From the NCBI RefSeq assembly GCF_001598055.1, contig NZ_CP014844.1:992001-1056000 (forward strand): a stretch of 64,000 bases of DNA, in the 5' to 3' direction. Below, in pieces: positions 46,665-55,787 of the stretch. The DNA comes from Cupriavidus nantongensis (GTDB lineage: Bacteria; Pseudomonadota; Gammaproteobacteria; Burkholderiales; Burkholderiaceae). Position numbers and translations under genes: made by a program. How positions within the stretch are numbered: the stretch's first letter is position 1; each line of letters starts with the position of its first letter. The notes under the pieces were generated by a model. That model did not search any database. It was not told the origin of the DNA and was given only the letters and a program-made list of their open reading frames with translations.

Positions 46665-47504
46665 TCAGAAGCACTCGACGCCGCCCTGCATGCCTGCCAG
46701 CACGCCGATGCAGGTGCCGCGCGCGGGGGCTGCCGCCACCGTGCGCGTCTTGACCACGGTGCGGGTCTCGGTCTTGGTCACGACCTTGGCCGGCGCCTCC
46801 GGTGCCTTGCCCAGCAGCGTGCCCTTGGTGGCGCCGCCGGTGCTGATGTCGGCCACGTCCAGCTGGTTGCGCAGCACCAGCGAGAGCGTGCCCACGCTGC
46901 GCGCCACGTCGAGCTTCTCGGCCTGCTCGGGCGTGACTTCCAGCGTCACGGCGTTGACTACCTTGGGCTGGGTCTCGTCGCGGCTGACCTGCTGCGCGAC
47001 CGCCAGCACCAGGATCTTCTCGAGCACGATCTTCGAGATGCTGCTGTTCTGGTTGGTCTTCGCTTCTTCGTTGGTGTTGACGATCACGTCGACGTAGTTG
47101 CCCGGCAGCGCGAAGCCGGCCACGCCGACTACATCGTTGACGCGAACCGTGATGGCGCGCTTGCCATCGTTGATCACCGCCGACAGCCCGCCCTTGGTGC
47201 CGACCGGTGCCAGCTTGGCGTCGAGAACGGGTTCGCCGCGTTGCAGGCTGGTGCGGACCACGCGTCCTTCCAGCGCCTTCAGGTCAGTGAAGGCGCCGGG
47301 CGGCACGCTGCCCGCCGGCCAGCTGACCATGCGCAGCTGGGCGCCGTTGAGCGGCTGGCCCAGATTGAGGTCGTTGGCCGCCACCACCACCTGTTTGACC
47401 GAGCCGGAGGACTGCTGGACCAGCCATCGCGACGCCGATACCACTGCCGCCACGCCGGCGACCAGGGCGATCAGCAGCATCAGGATTGCGCGTGTGTTCT
47501 TCAT
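46665..47504 (-). CDS. cpaB: Pilus assembly protein CpaB/RcpC
   Basis: 279 residues with an N-terminal helix (RAILMLLIALVAGVAAVVSASRW), a SAF domain (VVVAANDLNLGQPLNGAQLRMV) and the RcpC/CpaB C-terminal region with INDGKRAITVRVNDVVGVAGFALPGNYVDV. CpaB is a periplasmic component associated with the secretin. It is 66 bases upstream of the secretin gene. Confidence 0.95.
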   Translation of the reverse strand: MKNTRAILMLLIALVAGVAAVVSASRWLVQQSSGSVKQVVVAANDLNLGQPLNGAQLRMVSWPAGSVPPGAFTDLKALEGRVVRTSLQRGEPVLDAKLAPVGTKGGLSAVINDGKRAITVRVNDVVGVAGFALPGNYVDVIVNTNEEAKTNQNSSISKIVLEKILVLAVAQQVSRDETQPKVVNAVTLEVTPEQAEKLDVARSVGTLSLVLRNQLDVADISTGGATKGTLLGKAPEAPAKVVTKTETRTVVKTRTVAAAPARGTCIGVLAGMQGGVECF

Positions 47505-47548
47505 GATGACTCTCCCCTACAGTTGTCCCGAGTATTTGGTAGTGCAGT

Positions 47549-48967
47549 TCAGCTGGCGGCGCGGTGATCGCCCGCCCATCGGTGCGTCGTGTCCGGAGGC
47601 GGCATCGGGGCGACCGCGGTGCGCAACCCGTAGTAGCTCTGCCAGGCGGACAGCAGGCCGGCCTCGGTCACCTGCGCGGCGTGGCCGTGGTACCGCACGC
47701 CTGAATCCACCAGGCGCAGCAGGTCACGCGGGATGCAGGCAAGCAAGGGCGTATCGCTGGCGTAGTGCAGGTTGTCGACCAGGAAGTCGAAGACCGCGTC
47801 GGTGCTGGTCAGCCCGAACTCGGCGATGGTGCGGTGATACACCTCGCGGTAATCGTCCACCGACAACGGCCCCACATAAAGTTTGCTGCCCAGCCGGCGC
47901 AGGAAGGCATCGTCGCCCAGCGCCGTCGGCTCGAGATTGGTCGAAAACACCGGCCAGACATCGAACGGCACGGAGAAGCGCACGCCCGTGTTCAGCGTGA
48001 ACATGTCGACGGACCGGTCCAGAGGCACGATCCAGCGGTTGAGCAGATCGGTGACACCGACCAGCTGGCGGCCCAGGTCATCGACGATGTAGATGCCGTT
48101 GTTGGCCTTCATGTGGGGGGGCGCCTGGTAGAAGCCCGACGTGCGGTCATAGCGCAGATCCAGCATCGACAGCGTCAGCTCGCCGCCGGAAAGCACCACC
48201 GGGCGATGGCACAGCGTCCAGCGCCGATCCAGCGAGCGGTGCGCCAGAGACGTCTCGCTGTCGTCGAAAGGAACATGGACAAGCGGGTCGAACACCTGGA
48301 TGATTTCGCCGCCCACGGTGATGGCGTGTGGCACGGGCACCGCGCCGGGCAGCAGCGTACCGAGCCGTTGCGCCAGGTAGGTCTTGCCGCTGCCGGCCGG
48401 GCCGTAGATCATCAGCGCGCGGCAAGTGTTCAGCGCCATGCCGATCGAATCCAGCAGATGGACCGGAATCACCAGGTCATGGAAGGCCGCGGTGACGTCC
48501 GCCTTGGTCACGCTCGCGTGGCTGACCGAGTGATGCCTGACGGCATCGAGGTAGGCGTCCAGCGTGACCGGCGCCGTGCCGACATAGCTGCAGCGCGCCG
48601 CGGCTTCGGCAGCGCGTGCGTAGCCGGCATCGGTCAGGCGGAAGCGCACGTCCAGATCGCTGGCGCCACGGTGCGCGACTTCCAGCAGGCGCTCGCGCAC
48701 GGCGACGGCGGCGATTTCATTGACCACCAGTGCCGGCAGCTTGAGCGTGTCGGTCAGTACCGCGAGCGTGACGGTGCGGTGCTGGTAGGCGGCCTTCATC
48801 AGCAGCCCGAGCAACTGCGCGACCTCAAGCCCGGTATCGGCAATCGTGCGCGGCAGCACGTGCCACGGCGGCAGCGGCATCGTGCCATGTTCGGCACGCA
48901 CATTCCTGCCGGTCGCCACGGGCTCGAGGAGCCTTGGTGCATGACCTGTGTCGTGATGCTCGTTCAT
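47549..48967 (-). CDS. AAA-type ATPase of the Tad locus
   Basis: 472 residues. Walker A GPAGSGKTYLAQRL, a Walker B-like strand (GIYIVDDLGRQ) and sensor motifs (VFSTNLEPTALGDDAFLRRL) mark an AAA+ ATPase; the N-terminal 150 residues look like a winged-helix/dimer region (LTDTLKLPALVVNEIAAVAVRERLLEV). It is not one of the canonical Tad ATPases CpaE/CpaF, which lie downstream. Similar genes accompany tad loci in some Burkholderiales. It might remodel or regulate the machinery; its job is not known. Confidence 0.75.
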   Translation of the reverse strand: MNEHHDTGHAPRLLEPVATGRNVRAEHGTMPLPPWHVLPRTIADTGLEVAQLLGLLMKAAYQHRTVTLAVLTDTLKLPALVVNEIAAVAVRERLLEVAHRGASDLDVRFRLTDAGYARAAEAAARCSYVGTAPVTLDAYLDAVRHHSVSHASVTKADVTAAFHDLVIPVHLLDSIGMALNTCRALMIYGPAGSGKTYLAQRLGTLLPGAVPVPHAITVGGEIIQVFDPLVHVPFDDSETSLAHRSLDRRWTLCHRPVVLSGGELTLSMLDLRYDRTSGFYQAPPHMKANNGIYIVDDLGRQLVGVTDLLNRWIVPLDRSVDMFTLNTGVRFSVPFDVWPVFSTNLEPTALGDDAFLRRLGSKLYVGPLSVDDYREVYHRTIAEFGLTSTDAVFDFLVDNLHYASDTPLLACIPRDLLRLVDSGVRYHGHAAQVTEAGLLSAWQSYYGLRTAVAPMPPPDTTHRWAGDHRAAS

Positions 48968-49041
48968 TGCCGTCCCCCGTTCCCTGTCAGTTCGTTCTTT
49001 TGCGGAAGGCGCTGCTGCTGCGGTGCGCCGCCTCGCTTATG

Positions 49042-49575
49042 TCATGTGCCTGCGAAGAGCACGGTGAGCGTTCCCGCGGCGATCGCCACGCCGTAGGGCA
49101 TGGAGCCGGCGGACGCGCCGGCCTGTGGTGGTGTGGACCGGGAGCCAGGCGCCACCGAGGCTTTCAGCATGTGTCCCACGCGGGCGAGCGTGGTGCGCCC
49201 TTGTCCGGTCGCAAACACCTGGATCAGCGCCCACAGCCCGCCGATCACGAAAGTGGCCAGCGCGATCTTCAGTGCCATGCCGGCGCCCAGCCAGGCGCCC
49301 ACGGCAGCCATCAGCTTGACGTCGCCGGCGGCCATGCCGCGCAGCATGTAGAAGGGCAGGAACAGTACCAGGCCCACCATCCAGCCCGACAGCCAGGCCA
49401 GTGCGCCGGCACTCAGTCCATGCATGGCTACCATCACGGGCAGCGCGGCGATCCACGCGCCGAAGGTCAGCCAGTTGGGAATGCGCCGCCGGTTCAGGTC
49501 GATCGCCGCGGCAGTGAGCACGATGCCGATCGTGGCGGGGCCGATGAAGGGCGCGAGGGCGGTGGCGGCTTGCAT
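49042..49575 (-). CDS. tadV: Prepilin peptidase TadV/CpaA (A24 family)
   Basis: 177 residues, small type A24 peptidase with about five helices. The two catalytic Asp are visible in AIDLNRRRIPNWLT and MAAGDVKLMAAVGAWLG (GxGD-like site). It would cleave the Flp and TadE-type prepilins, encoded in the same operon, at the inner membrane. The C-terminal 30 residues are Ser/Pro-rich. Confidence 0.92.
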   Translation of the reverse strand: MQAATALAPFIGPATIGIVLTAAAIDLNRRRIPNWLTFGAWIAALPVMVAMHGLSAGALAWLSGWMVGLVLFLPFYMLRGMAAGDVKLMAAVGAWLGAGMALKIALATFVIGGLWALIQVFATGQGRTTLARVGHMLKASVAPGSRSTPPQAGASAGSMPYGVAIAAGTLTVLFAGT

Positions 49576-49645
49576 GGTGATGGGCGCTGGAGCTGGGTTG
49601 TCGTCAGGTATGAGCCGGCTGGACGCGGATCCGGATGCGGTTCTC

Positions 49646-49819
49646 TCAGGGCATCTTGCCGGCGATGCGCTCGTACATGCCTTGCACGGTTTCGCCGAGC
49701 GTCACCACGGTGCCGACAATGGCCATGGCGATCAGGCTGCCGAGCAACGCATATTCAATGGACGTGACACCGTGGTCGTCGCGCAGAAAGGCTGGTGCTC
49801 TGGCGATAAGCGTCGACAT
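49646..49819 (-). CDS. Second Flp-type prepilin (57 aa)
   Basis: Only 57 residues, but with a GGAG ribosome-binding site seven bases before ATG. It begins MSTLIARAPAFLRDDHGVTS and has IEYALLGSLIAMAIVGTVVTLG: the processing-site Gly-Val-Thr, the conserved Glu and Tyr of Flp pilins, and the hydrophobic helix. It differs from the first Flp at most positions, so it may be a minor pilin or an initiator. It lies between flp and tadV. Confidence 0.85.
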   Translation of the reverse strand: MSTLIARAPAFLRDDHGVTSIEYALLGSLIAMAIVGTVVTLGETVQGMYERIAGKMP

Positions 49820-49902
49820 TTGGCGTCTCCGTTGTATGTGTGGGTTGGCCTGCGTGCCGCATGACCGCCCGGAGCCGGGCAGCCATGCGGGCTCGCCAGC
49901 TA

Positions 49903-50091
49903 TCAGGCCGGCAGAGCGTTGGTGAGGGTGTCGCCGATGAAGTCGAAGATGATGTTCAGGTTCGTGCCGATCAGACGGACCGAAACGATGATCACGACGG
50001 CGATAAGCGCTGCAATCAGGCCGTATTCGATGGCGGTCACGCCGTCTTCGTCACGGATGAATTGCTTCAGCATGGTGGTCAGGTTTTGCAT
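49903..50091 (-). CDS. flp: Flp/Fap major prepilin
   Basis: 62 residues. LKQFIRDEDGVTAIEYGLIAALIAVVIIVSVRLIG is the Flp signature, with cleavage after the Gly of DEDG and Glu5-Tyr6 of the mature protein. AAAGGAG precedes the ATG by six bases, as expected for an abundant product. It is the first gene of the operon, just downstream of a 1.25 kb region without recognisable genes. Confidence 0.95.
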   Translation of the reverse strand: MQNLTTMLKQFIRDEDGVTAIEYGLIAALIAVVIIVSVRLIGTNLNIIFDFIGDTLTNALPA

Positions 50092-51338
50092 GACAGACTC
50101 CTTTGGTTGGGAACAAGCACTGCAGGACTACGGAACTGCGATAGGGCTCTGGATGGCACCGGATATCAGCGCCTGGAAACCCGGCAGCAGGGCGGGCGCA
50201 GATTGTGCAGGCATGGAACGGCCACCGGCCGGGACCGCCGTGCTCGATGCGCGGGTTGCGTGACTGCAGCCGGCGTAGCGCCGACGCATGCATGCAACGC
50301 GCGGCGCGCTGTACGTGGCCCGAGCGAGCCATACAACGGAATGGCGCGCTGCCGGTGCCTCTGGCGGCAGCAGCGTGGCCGGTCTTCCGGTGTGACATCG
50401 CAGGTGGGCGCACGACTGGCATGGTGAAGCTCCCCGTATCGTTCTTGGTTCGATGCCGGCGATCGTTGCGCCGGCATCGCGGCAGCCAGGACTGCGCTGC
50501 CGGATGCCTGGCATAGGCAAACGGCGGGCCAGGGCAGCGCAAACCGTTGTGACACAAGGGTTTGCGGGTAGCGCTACGCGGCCGCCGCGGGTTCGGCGGG
50601 CCCGCAGGCGGCATTCCGGCAAGGCTTCGTTGCTGGGCGGAAACGCGACACTGGCAAACCATTCGAAGCCCCGCCACGGACGCCCGCGATCGCCCAACGT
50701 GCTCGTGTGCGCAGGGCTGATGCGAGCGGGTCGGCATCTTCATCCATAAGCATGAAAAGGCGGTCGCGCGCAGGGGCGGCATGCATCACAAGCCGTAGTC
50801 TTCCTGCCTACCCTGACGCCCCGCGCCGCTGCGGGCCAGACTGAGGGATGAGGACGTTCTTTGAAGGGGCTGCGTTTCCGGATCGAAACGTTGCGAATGG
50901 GAAAGGGGATGCGAGATGGCCGGCAAATTTCGCGGACATGTCTTCGGAATCCTTGTGCGACAAGGCCTACAGCCCGGAGCGGCCGCTTGATTCAGCTTGG
51001 AAACACGAGGCGCGATGGCGGTTCGTGGCTGCAATCCCGGGACATGCATGCAGGCGCCTGTGAGCCAATGCAGGGGGACAGGCGGAATCGAAGGGGAAGC
51101 AGTTGAACACAGATGCTCCGCTGCAGAGCTGCGGGACCTGCAAGATGCAGAGGGCGGTGCAGTGCCGCGCGGAATGCGTAGTGCCTGCTCCGAGCGCGGC
51201 CGGGTCGCCGGCAACGCTGCCTGTTGTGGACGGCGAAGCATGACGCGACAGCGTGGGCCATGGCGGCCTTGGCCGTGCCGAACCGGGGGCCGCGTATCCA
51301 GCTAGCGGGATACGCGCAGGAGCATGCTGAAGACTGCC
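50092..51338. other. Gene-poor region upstream of the Tad operon
   Basis: 1247 bases without a convincing gene; several long open frames on both strands are Arg/Pro/Ala-rich shadows of GC-rich DNA. It must hold the flp promoter (minus strand) and possibly long regulatory leaders. The notable structure is the palindrome at 50538-50566. No sigma54 or RpoD promoter could be fixed by eye. Confidence 0.55.
50538..50566. repeat. 29-bp near-perfect palindrome
   Basis: Left arm CGCAAACCGTTGTG (50538-50551), centre A, right arm CACAAGGGTTTGCG (50553-50566): 13 of 14 positions are complementary. It lies about 450 bases upstream of flp. As DNA it looks like a dimeric regulator operator; as RNA it would be a long hairpin. 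Confidence 0.7.
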
Positions 51339-52808
51339 CTAACGTGCGCGGACGTAGGCGACTGCGACATCATCCTGATGGACCTTGCGCCACGCTGGCA
51401 GACCATCGAGCCACTTGGCCGCAGGACTACCGGGTTCCAGAACTGCCCAACGGATCTGGTATCGGTCGAACATGGCCTGCAGGACGCTGGCATCGCCGGA
51501 ATAGGCCGCCATATACCTTCGCACGAAGTCGTCGCCGTAGAGGTCGGCGCGGCCGTCGATGAGCGGAGGAATGCCGGAGAAAATAAGGTAGCCACCGAAG
51601 TTGTAGCTGTTGAAGACCGGCCCGCCTCCGCCGGCCGCCATGGCCGCGGAGACGGCCTCGCGCGGCTGTATGCGCCGATGGTCGTGTTCGATGCCTTTGG
51701 CAAGCAGGATGATACTGACCATGAACAATGCCAGGCACAACGCGGTCACGATCCGAAGCAACGGTGCCGAGAGGCGCAGCTTGATCTCCGGACGGATCGC
51801 CGCGCGCAACTGGGGCCCGACGCTCGGCATCAGCAACAGCGGGGCAAGCAGCCCGAGCAGTTCGGCATAGCGTGCCGCGGTCAGCGCCAGGTGGACCAGC
51901 CCGAAGCACATCACGATCCGCATCGCAGGGAGCCGGAAGCCGAAATAGAGCGCGCCGAACAGCACAAAGCCAAGCCACAGCTCGACCGGCTGCACCAGCC
52001 GGAAGTCAGGTGCCTTCCATTCGCCGATCACGCTGAGCGTATAGCTCATGCCGGAGACGTGGAACGGAAATAGCAGGCCATCCACGCCGTGCGGTGTCAG
52101 CAGACCAGCGACGACGGTCCCTGCGAGAAAGGGCGTCCACGCCTTTGCGCTCTGGAGCGGTTGCCTTTCGGTGAGGACGGCTTCGGCGGCGAGGGCGGCT
52201 GCCAGGCCGATGCCGAGCAGGAAACTGCCATGCAGGTTGGCCCACGCCAGCATGACTAGCAGCAGCCACAGGCTCGGCCGCCTGTTTTGCTGGCGCGCCA
52301 TCACCAGCTGCGCGGTCCAGATCACCATCAGCGGCCAGGCCATTGCGTGGGGGCGGGCGACCAGGTGCTGGGCCAGCGTCAGGAAGGCGAGCAGGGTTCC
52401 ACTGAACCCGTGCAGCGGTTCGATATAGCGCAACAGGAACCGCAACAGTACGGTCAGCGTGATGGCGGTCGCCAGCGCGGTGACCAGCACCGGCCCGGCC
52501 CAGCCGAGCCAGGCATGGGAGGCGGCAAGGATGACTTCGGCCAGCCATTCATGTGGGACCCACTTGGCACCGTGAAACGAGAAGGAGAATGGATCGGTGG
52601 ATGGCACTGCCAGGTTGGCAAGCATCCATTTGCCGGCGGCGATGTGCCAGAACGTATCCGCGTCCACCAGCAGGCGGGCGCCGGCGAATGAGATGAGCGA
52701 GAACACGCTGAGGCCGTAGAGCGCGGGCCAGAACCACTGCTGCCTGGCGCACTGCTGGAGCAGGGTGTCCGTGCCAGTTGCCCCGATCGAAGTGATATTG
52801 GCTTTCAT
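51339..52808 (-). CDS. Multi-pass membrane protein, GT-C-like glycosyltransferase candidate
   Basis: 489 residues with about ten hydrophobic helices and a periplasmic C-terminal domain. The first loop carries DADTFWHIAAGKWMLANLAVPSTDPFSF in blocks, then HGAKWVPHEWLAE, a pattern of GT-C-type integral membrane glycosyltransferases and related proteins of unknown function. The C-terminal part has NFGGYLIFSGIPPLIDGRADLYGDD. With GtrB and GtrA nearby it could be the GtrC-like enzyme moving a sugar from polyprenyl phosphate to its acceptor; that is inference. Confidence 0.75.
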   Translation of the reverse strand: MKANITSIGATGTDTLLQQCARQQWFWPALYGLSVFSLISFAGARLLVDADTFWHIAAGKWMLANLAVPSTDPFSFSFHGAKWVPHEWLAEVILAASHAWLGWAGPVLVTALATAITLTVLLRFLLRYIEPLHGFSGTLLAFLTLAQHLVARPHAMAWPLMVIWTAQLVMARQQNRRPSLWLLLVMLAWANLHGSFLLGIGLAAALAAEAVLTERQPLQSAKAWTPFLAGTVVAGLLTPHGVDGLLFPFHVSGMSYTLSVIGEWKAPDFRLVQPVELWLGFVLFGALYFGFRLPAMRIVMCFGLVHLALTAARYAELLGLLAPLLLMPSVGPQLRAAIRPEIKLRLSAPLLRIVTALCLALFMVSIILLAKGIEHDHRRIQPREAVSAAMAAGGGGPVFNSYNFGGYLIFSGIPPLIDGRADLYGDDFVRRYMAAYSGDASVLQAMFDRYQIRWAVLEPGSPAAKWLDGLPAWRKVHQDDVAVAYVRAR

Positions 52809-53577
52809 GGTGTCTCGCGATGGCTTCGATGATTGGCCGTTCCCGTCCGTCCGGCGCGCACTTCCCCAATGCGGCCCGCGGGCGCGTTACCTGGTTGCAA
52901 GGAGTGCGCCATTGGCGGAGAGGCCTTGGTTCTCCGTGGTTTTTGAGGTTGGCGCGCAGGGCCGGTTCGGCTTGATGGCGATAGATCGTGACCATCGTTT
53001 CCTCTTCGAATCGTGCTTAATTTCTTGTTGAACGACGGACTGTGAACGGAGATGGCGATGTGCCGCCGCTTCTGTGCCGAAAGGATGAGCCGGATCGCGC
53101 TGCACACTGTGCCTTTGGCCGAGCTGACCACGAAAAGAAGTGGCTTCGTCATGGCGCATCGGGCTTTGCCAGGCCAAGGCGGGCCCGCACGCGGCGTTTC
53201 AGGCGAGAAACGCGCACGGATGGCGCTGGCATGGCAGACGTCGCTCGAGACCCGCGTGAACCTAAAGGTCATGCGGGCCCGCACTCGAATCGGGTCGTGA
53301 TTCAAGCTGGAAACGCTCGCGCAAGGCGGATTTGTGCTGTTGATCAGCGGACGTCGGCAGCGCTTGTATATCGCTGGTTGGCTGACCAGAATGAAGCTAT
53401 GCATCGATGCGTCGCCGCTGCATTTCCGGATGCAACGCCGCCGATAGCAGGGCTCGGCAGGACGGGCATTACACAACGTGCAATGCCACCCGGCAGCCAA
53501 GTCGATAACAAGACCAAGCGCAGGACAGCGCAGGCACGAAGACATCCACCTGCGCCACGCCGTCCGGGGAGAACATC
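52809..53577. other. Region without a recognisable gene between the GT-C-like protein and gtrB
   Basis: 769 bases. Open frames occur on both strands (one of 82 codons at 53052) but none has a family match or convincing start signals. It probably contains divergent promoters for the membrane protein and gtrB. Confidence 0.5.
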
Positions 53578-54600
53578 ATGTCGGGTCCATACGAAAGCAG
53601 GCTGCTGTCTCTTGTAGTGCCCTGCTACAACGAATCCGAGAGCATCGACCAATTCTTCGCCAGCGTGATGCCGGTACTCGAATCCCTCGACGCCCTCCGC
53701 TTCGAGATCGTGCTGGTGAACGACGGCAGCACCGACGACACGCTGGACCAACTGATCGCCCATTCGCACCGCGACCCGCGCGTGCGCGTGGTGGACCTGA
53801 CGCGGAACTTCGGCAAGGAGGCGGCCCTGACCGCGGGCCTTGACGAGGCCCTGGGCGATGCGGTGATTCCCATCGACGCCGACCTGCAGGATCCGCCCGC
53901 GCTGATCCCCGAACTGGTCAGGCGCTGGCGCGAAGGCGCCGAGGTGGTGCTGGCGCAGCGCAGCAGTCGCGCCTGCGATTCATGGCTCAAGCGCGTGACG
54001 GCAGGTGCCTACTACCGCGTCCATAACCGGCTGTCGGACCAGAAGCTGCCGGTGAATGTAGGGGATTTCCGACTGATGGACCGGGTCGTGGTCAACGCCC
54101 TCAAGCAGATGCCGGAGCGCCGCCGCTTCATGAAAGGCCTGTTCGCCTGGGTCGGCTACCGCACCGTGATCGTGCCCTATGAGCGCGAGCCCCGCAGCGC
54201 CGGGCATTCCAAGTTCTCCGGCTGGCGCCTGTGGAACTTCGCGCTCGAGGGCATCACCAGCTTCAGCACCATGCCGCTGCGCAGCTGGACCTATATCGGC
54301 GTGGCGATCGCCCTGGGAGCATTCGGCTACGGTGCCTTTATCGTGGCGCGCACGCTGGTGCTGGGCATCGATGTGCCGGGCTATGCGTCGCTGCTGTCGG
54401 CGCTGCTGTTTCTCGGCGGCATCCAGCTGATCGGCCTGGGGGTGGTGGGCGAGTATGTCGGCCGCATCTACGACGAGGCCAAGGGCCGGCCGATCTACCT
54501 GGTGCGGCGCCGCTACCAGGAGACGGGGCAAAGCCGGAGCATGACGTCGGCACGGCGCGTGATCCGCATCGATCGCGGGCAAGTCAGTAACGGCCGCTGA
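53578..54600 (+). CDS. gtrB: Polyprenyl-phosphate glycosyltransferase (GtrB/ArnC family)
   Basis: 340 residues, ATG preceded by GGGGAG. GT2 domain with LSLVVPCYNESESID, LVNDGSTDDTLDQL, NFGKEAALTAGLDEALGDAVIPIDADLQDPPAL in parts and GDFRLMDR, then two C-terminal helices (SWTYIGVAIALGAFGYGAFIVART; LLSALLFLGGIQLIGLGVVGEYVG). It attaches a sugar to undecaprenyl phosphate on the cytoplasmic side. It is convergent with gtrA; together they form a Gtr-type system. Confidence 0.92.
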   Translation: MSGPYESRLLSLVVPCYNESESIDQFFASVMPVLESLDALRFEIVLVNDGSTDDTLDQLIAHSHRDPRVRVVDLTRNFGKEAALTAGLDEALGDAVIPIDADLQDPPALIPELVRRWREGAEVVLAQRSSRACDSWLKRVTAGAYYRVHNRLSDQKLPVNVGDFRLMDRVVVNALKQMPERRRFMKGLFAWVGYRTVIVPYEREPRSAGHSKFSGWRLWNFALEGITSFSTMPLRSWTYIGVAIALGAFGYGAFIVARTLVLGIDVPGYASLLSALLFLGGIQLIGLGVVGEYVGRIYDEAKGRPIYLVRRRYQETGQSRSMTSARRVIRIDRGQVSNGR

Positions 54601-54636
54601 AGCTCAATGCCACCGCCGCCGAGACCCTGCCGCGAA

Positions 54637-55026
54637 TCAATCGCGGTAGGTCCAGACCCGGTGCAGCAGGTAGGTGAACACCGGCACGGTCAGCACCACA
54701 CCCGCCAGCCCCGCCCAATAGCTGGCGCCGAGCCGTTGCGCGGTCCAAGAGATACCCACGGTCAACGCCAGGCCCAGCAGCGAGACGCCCGCAAAGCGTC
54801 GCAGGGTGCGGTGGCGCAAGCGTGAAGAAAAACTCCACAAGGTGTTGAGCAGGTACGAGCACGCCGTCGCGCAGACGAAGGCGACGCAGTTGGCCACCAC
54901 GGGCGAAGCATCGAGCGCGTTGATCAGCGTGGCCGTGATGGCGACATGCACGCCGGTCGAGGTGGCGCCGGAAAACAGGAACCGCGTGAATTGGCGCAGT
55001 CCCGGCGCGGTGCCGCCGGCGTTCAC
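54637..55026 (-). CDS. gtrA: GtrA-like flippase
   Basis: 129 residues with four helices, starting at a GTG (55024-55026) that overlaps the methyltransferase stop as GTGA. RQFTRFLFSGATSTGVHVAITATLI, VANCVAFVCATACSYLLNTLWSF and FAGVSLLGLALTV are the GtrA pattern. It is thought to flip polyprenyl-phosphate-sugar across the inner membrane for the GtrB product. Confidence 0.9.
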   Translation of the reverse strand: MNAGGTAPGLRQFTRFLFSGATSTGVHVAITATLINALDASPVVANCVAFVCATACSYLLNTLWSFSSRLRHRTLRRFAGVSLLGLALTVGISWTAQRLGASYWAGLAGVVLTVPVFTYLLHRVWTYRD

Positions 55027-55757
55027 GATGCGCGCAGCACGGCCATCAGCGAAATGCCGAATGGCAGCGACCCGTGCGCGAGCCAGTGGCGCTCGGTGCG
55101 GAATACGCGGTGCAGCACGTGGTTGACCGGCGCGGCCGGCAGGCCGGCGCCGGTCGCGTGGCAGCTGCCACGCAGCCGGTCGCCCATGCGCGCGGCGACG
55201 GCCAGCGGGAACAGCATCGTGTTGAAATACGACATCCGCTCCACGTGCAGCCCGCAACGGCTGGCCAGCGCGTGCAGCGCGCGCTTGCTGTAGCGGCGCT
55301 GGTGATGCAGGAAGACGTCGTGCGCGCTCCATAGCCACTGGTAGGCGGGCACGGTAATGAAGACCGCGCCGCCCGCCTTCATCAGCCTGGCCGCGCAGTC
55401 GAGCGAGCCGGCATCGTCGGCGATATGTTCGAGGCAGTCGAGCAGGCAGACCAGGTCGAAGCTGCGCTCGGCGAACGGCATCTGGTCGGGGCACTTGCCG
55501 TGGCGCAGGTCGCAGGTGTCGCCGGCTTTTTCTCGTGCCAGGCGCAGCGCGGTGTCGTCCATTTCCACCGCGCTGACCCTGCCGAACTGCGACAGCATCG
55601 CCAGGTTGCCGCCGGTGCCTGCGCCGATCTCGAGGATAGCCGCGTGGCGCGGCAAGGCCAGGCCGGAGAGGATGGTGGCGACGATCTCGCGCCGGCCACG
55701 GAACCACCAGTGGCTGGCCTCGGTGTCGGCCATCTCGAGGTAGGCGTCAGGGGACAT
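55023..55757 (-). CDS. SAM-dependent methyltransferase
   Basis: 244 residues. SHWWFRGRREIVATIL followed by motif I (AAILEIGAGTGGNLAML) and LVCLLDCLEHIADDAGSL, then AGGAVFITVPAYQWLWSAHDVFLHHQRRYS: a class I methyltransferase of the type often linked with polyprenyl glycosyltransferases. It is translationally coupled to gtrA. Substrate unknown; a sugar or lipid carrier is suggested by position. Confidence 0.88.
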   Translation of the reverse strand: MSPDAYLEMADTEASHWWFRGRREIVATILSGLALPRHAAILEIGAGTGGNLAMLSQFGRVSAVEMDDTALRLAREKAGDTCDLRHGKCPDQMPFAERSFDLVCLLDCLEHIADDAGSLDCAARLMKAGGAVFITVPAYQWLWSAHDVFLHHQRRYSKRALHALASRCGLHVERMSYFNTMLFPLAVAARMGDRLRGSCHATGAGLPAAPVNHVLHRVFRTERHWLAHGSLPFGISLMAVLRAS

Positions 55758-55787
55758 GGGGCGATCCTTCGGTGGGATAAATCGATG

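Noticed and set aside
44874-47567. 897-codon plus-strand frame opposite the secretin and cpaB
   Set aside because: Antisense shadow; no sequence character of a protein.
50786-51241. 151-codon minus-strand frame upstream of flp
   Set aside because: Arg/Pro/Ser-rich without domain, signal or ribosome-binding site.
52805-53545. 246-codon minus-strand frame upstream of the GT-C-like gene
   Set aside because: No recognisable family; overlaps competing frames, likely noise of GC-rich DNA.
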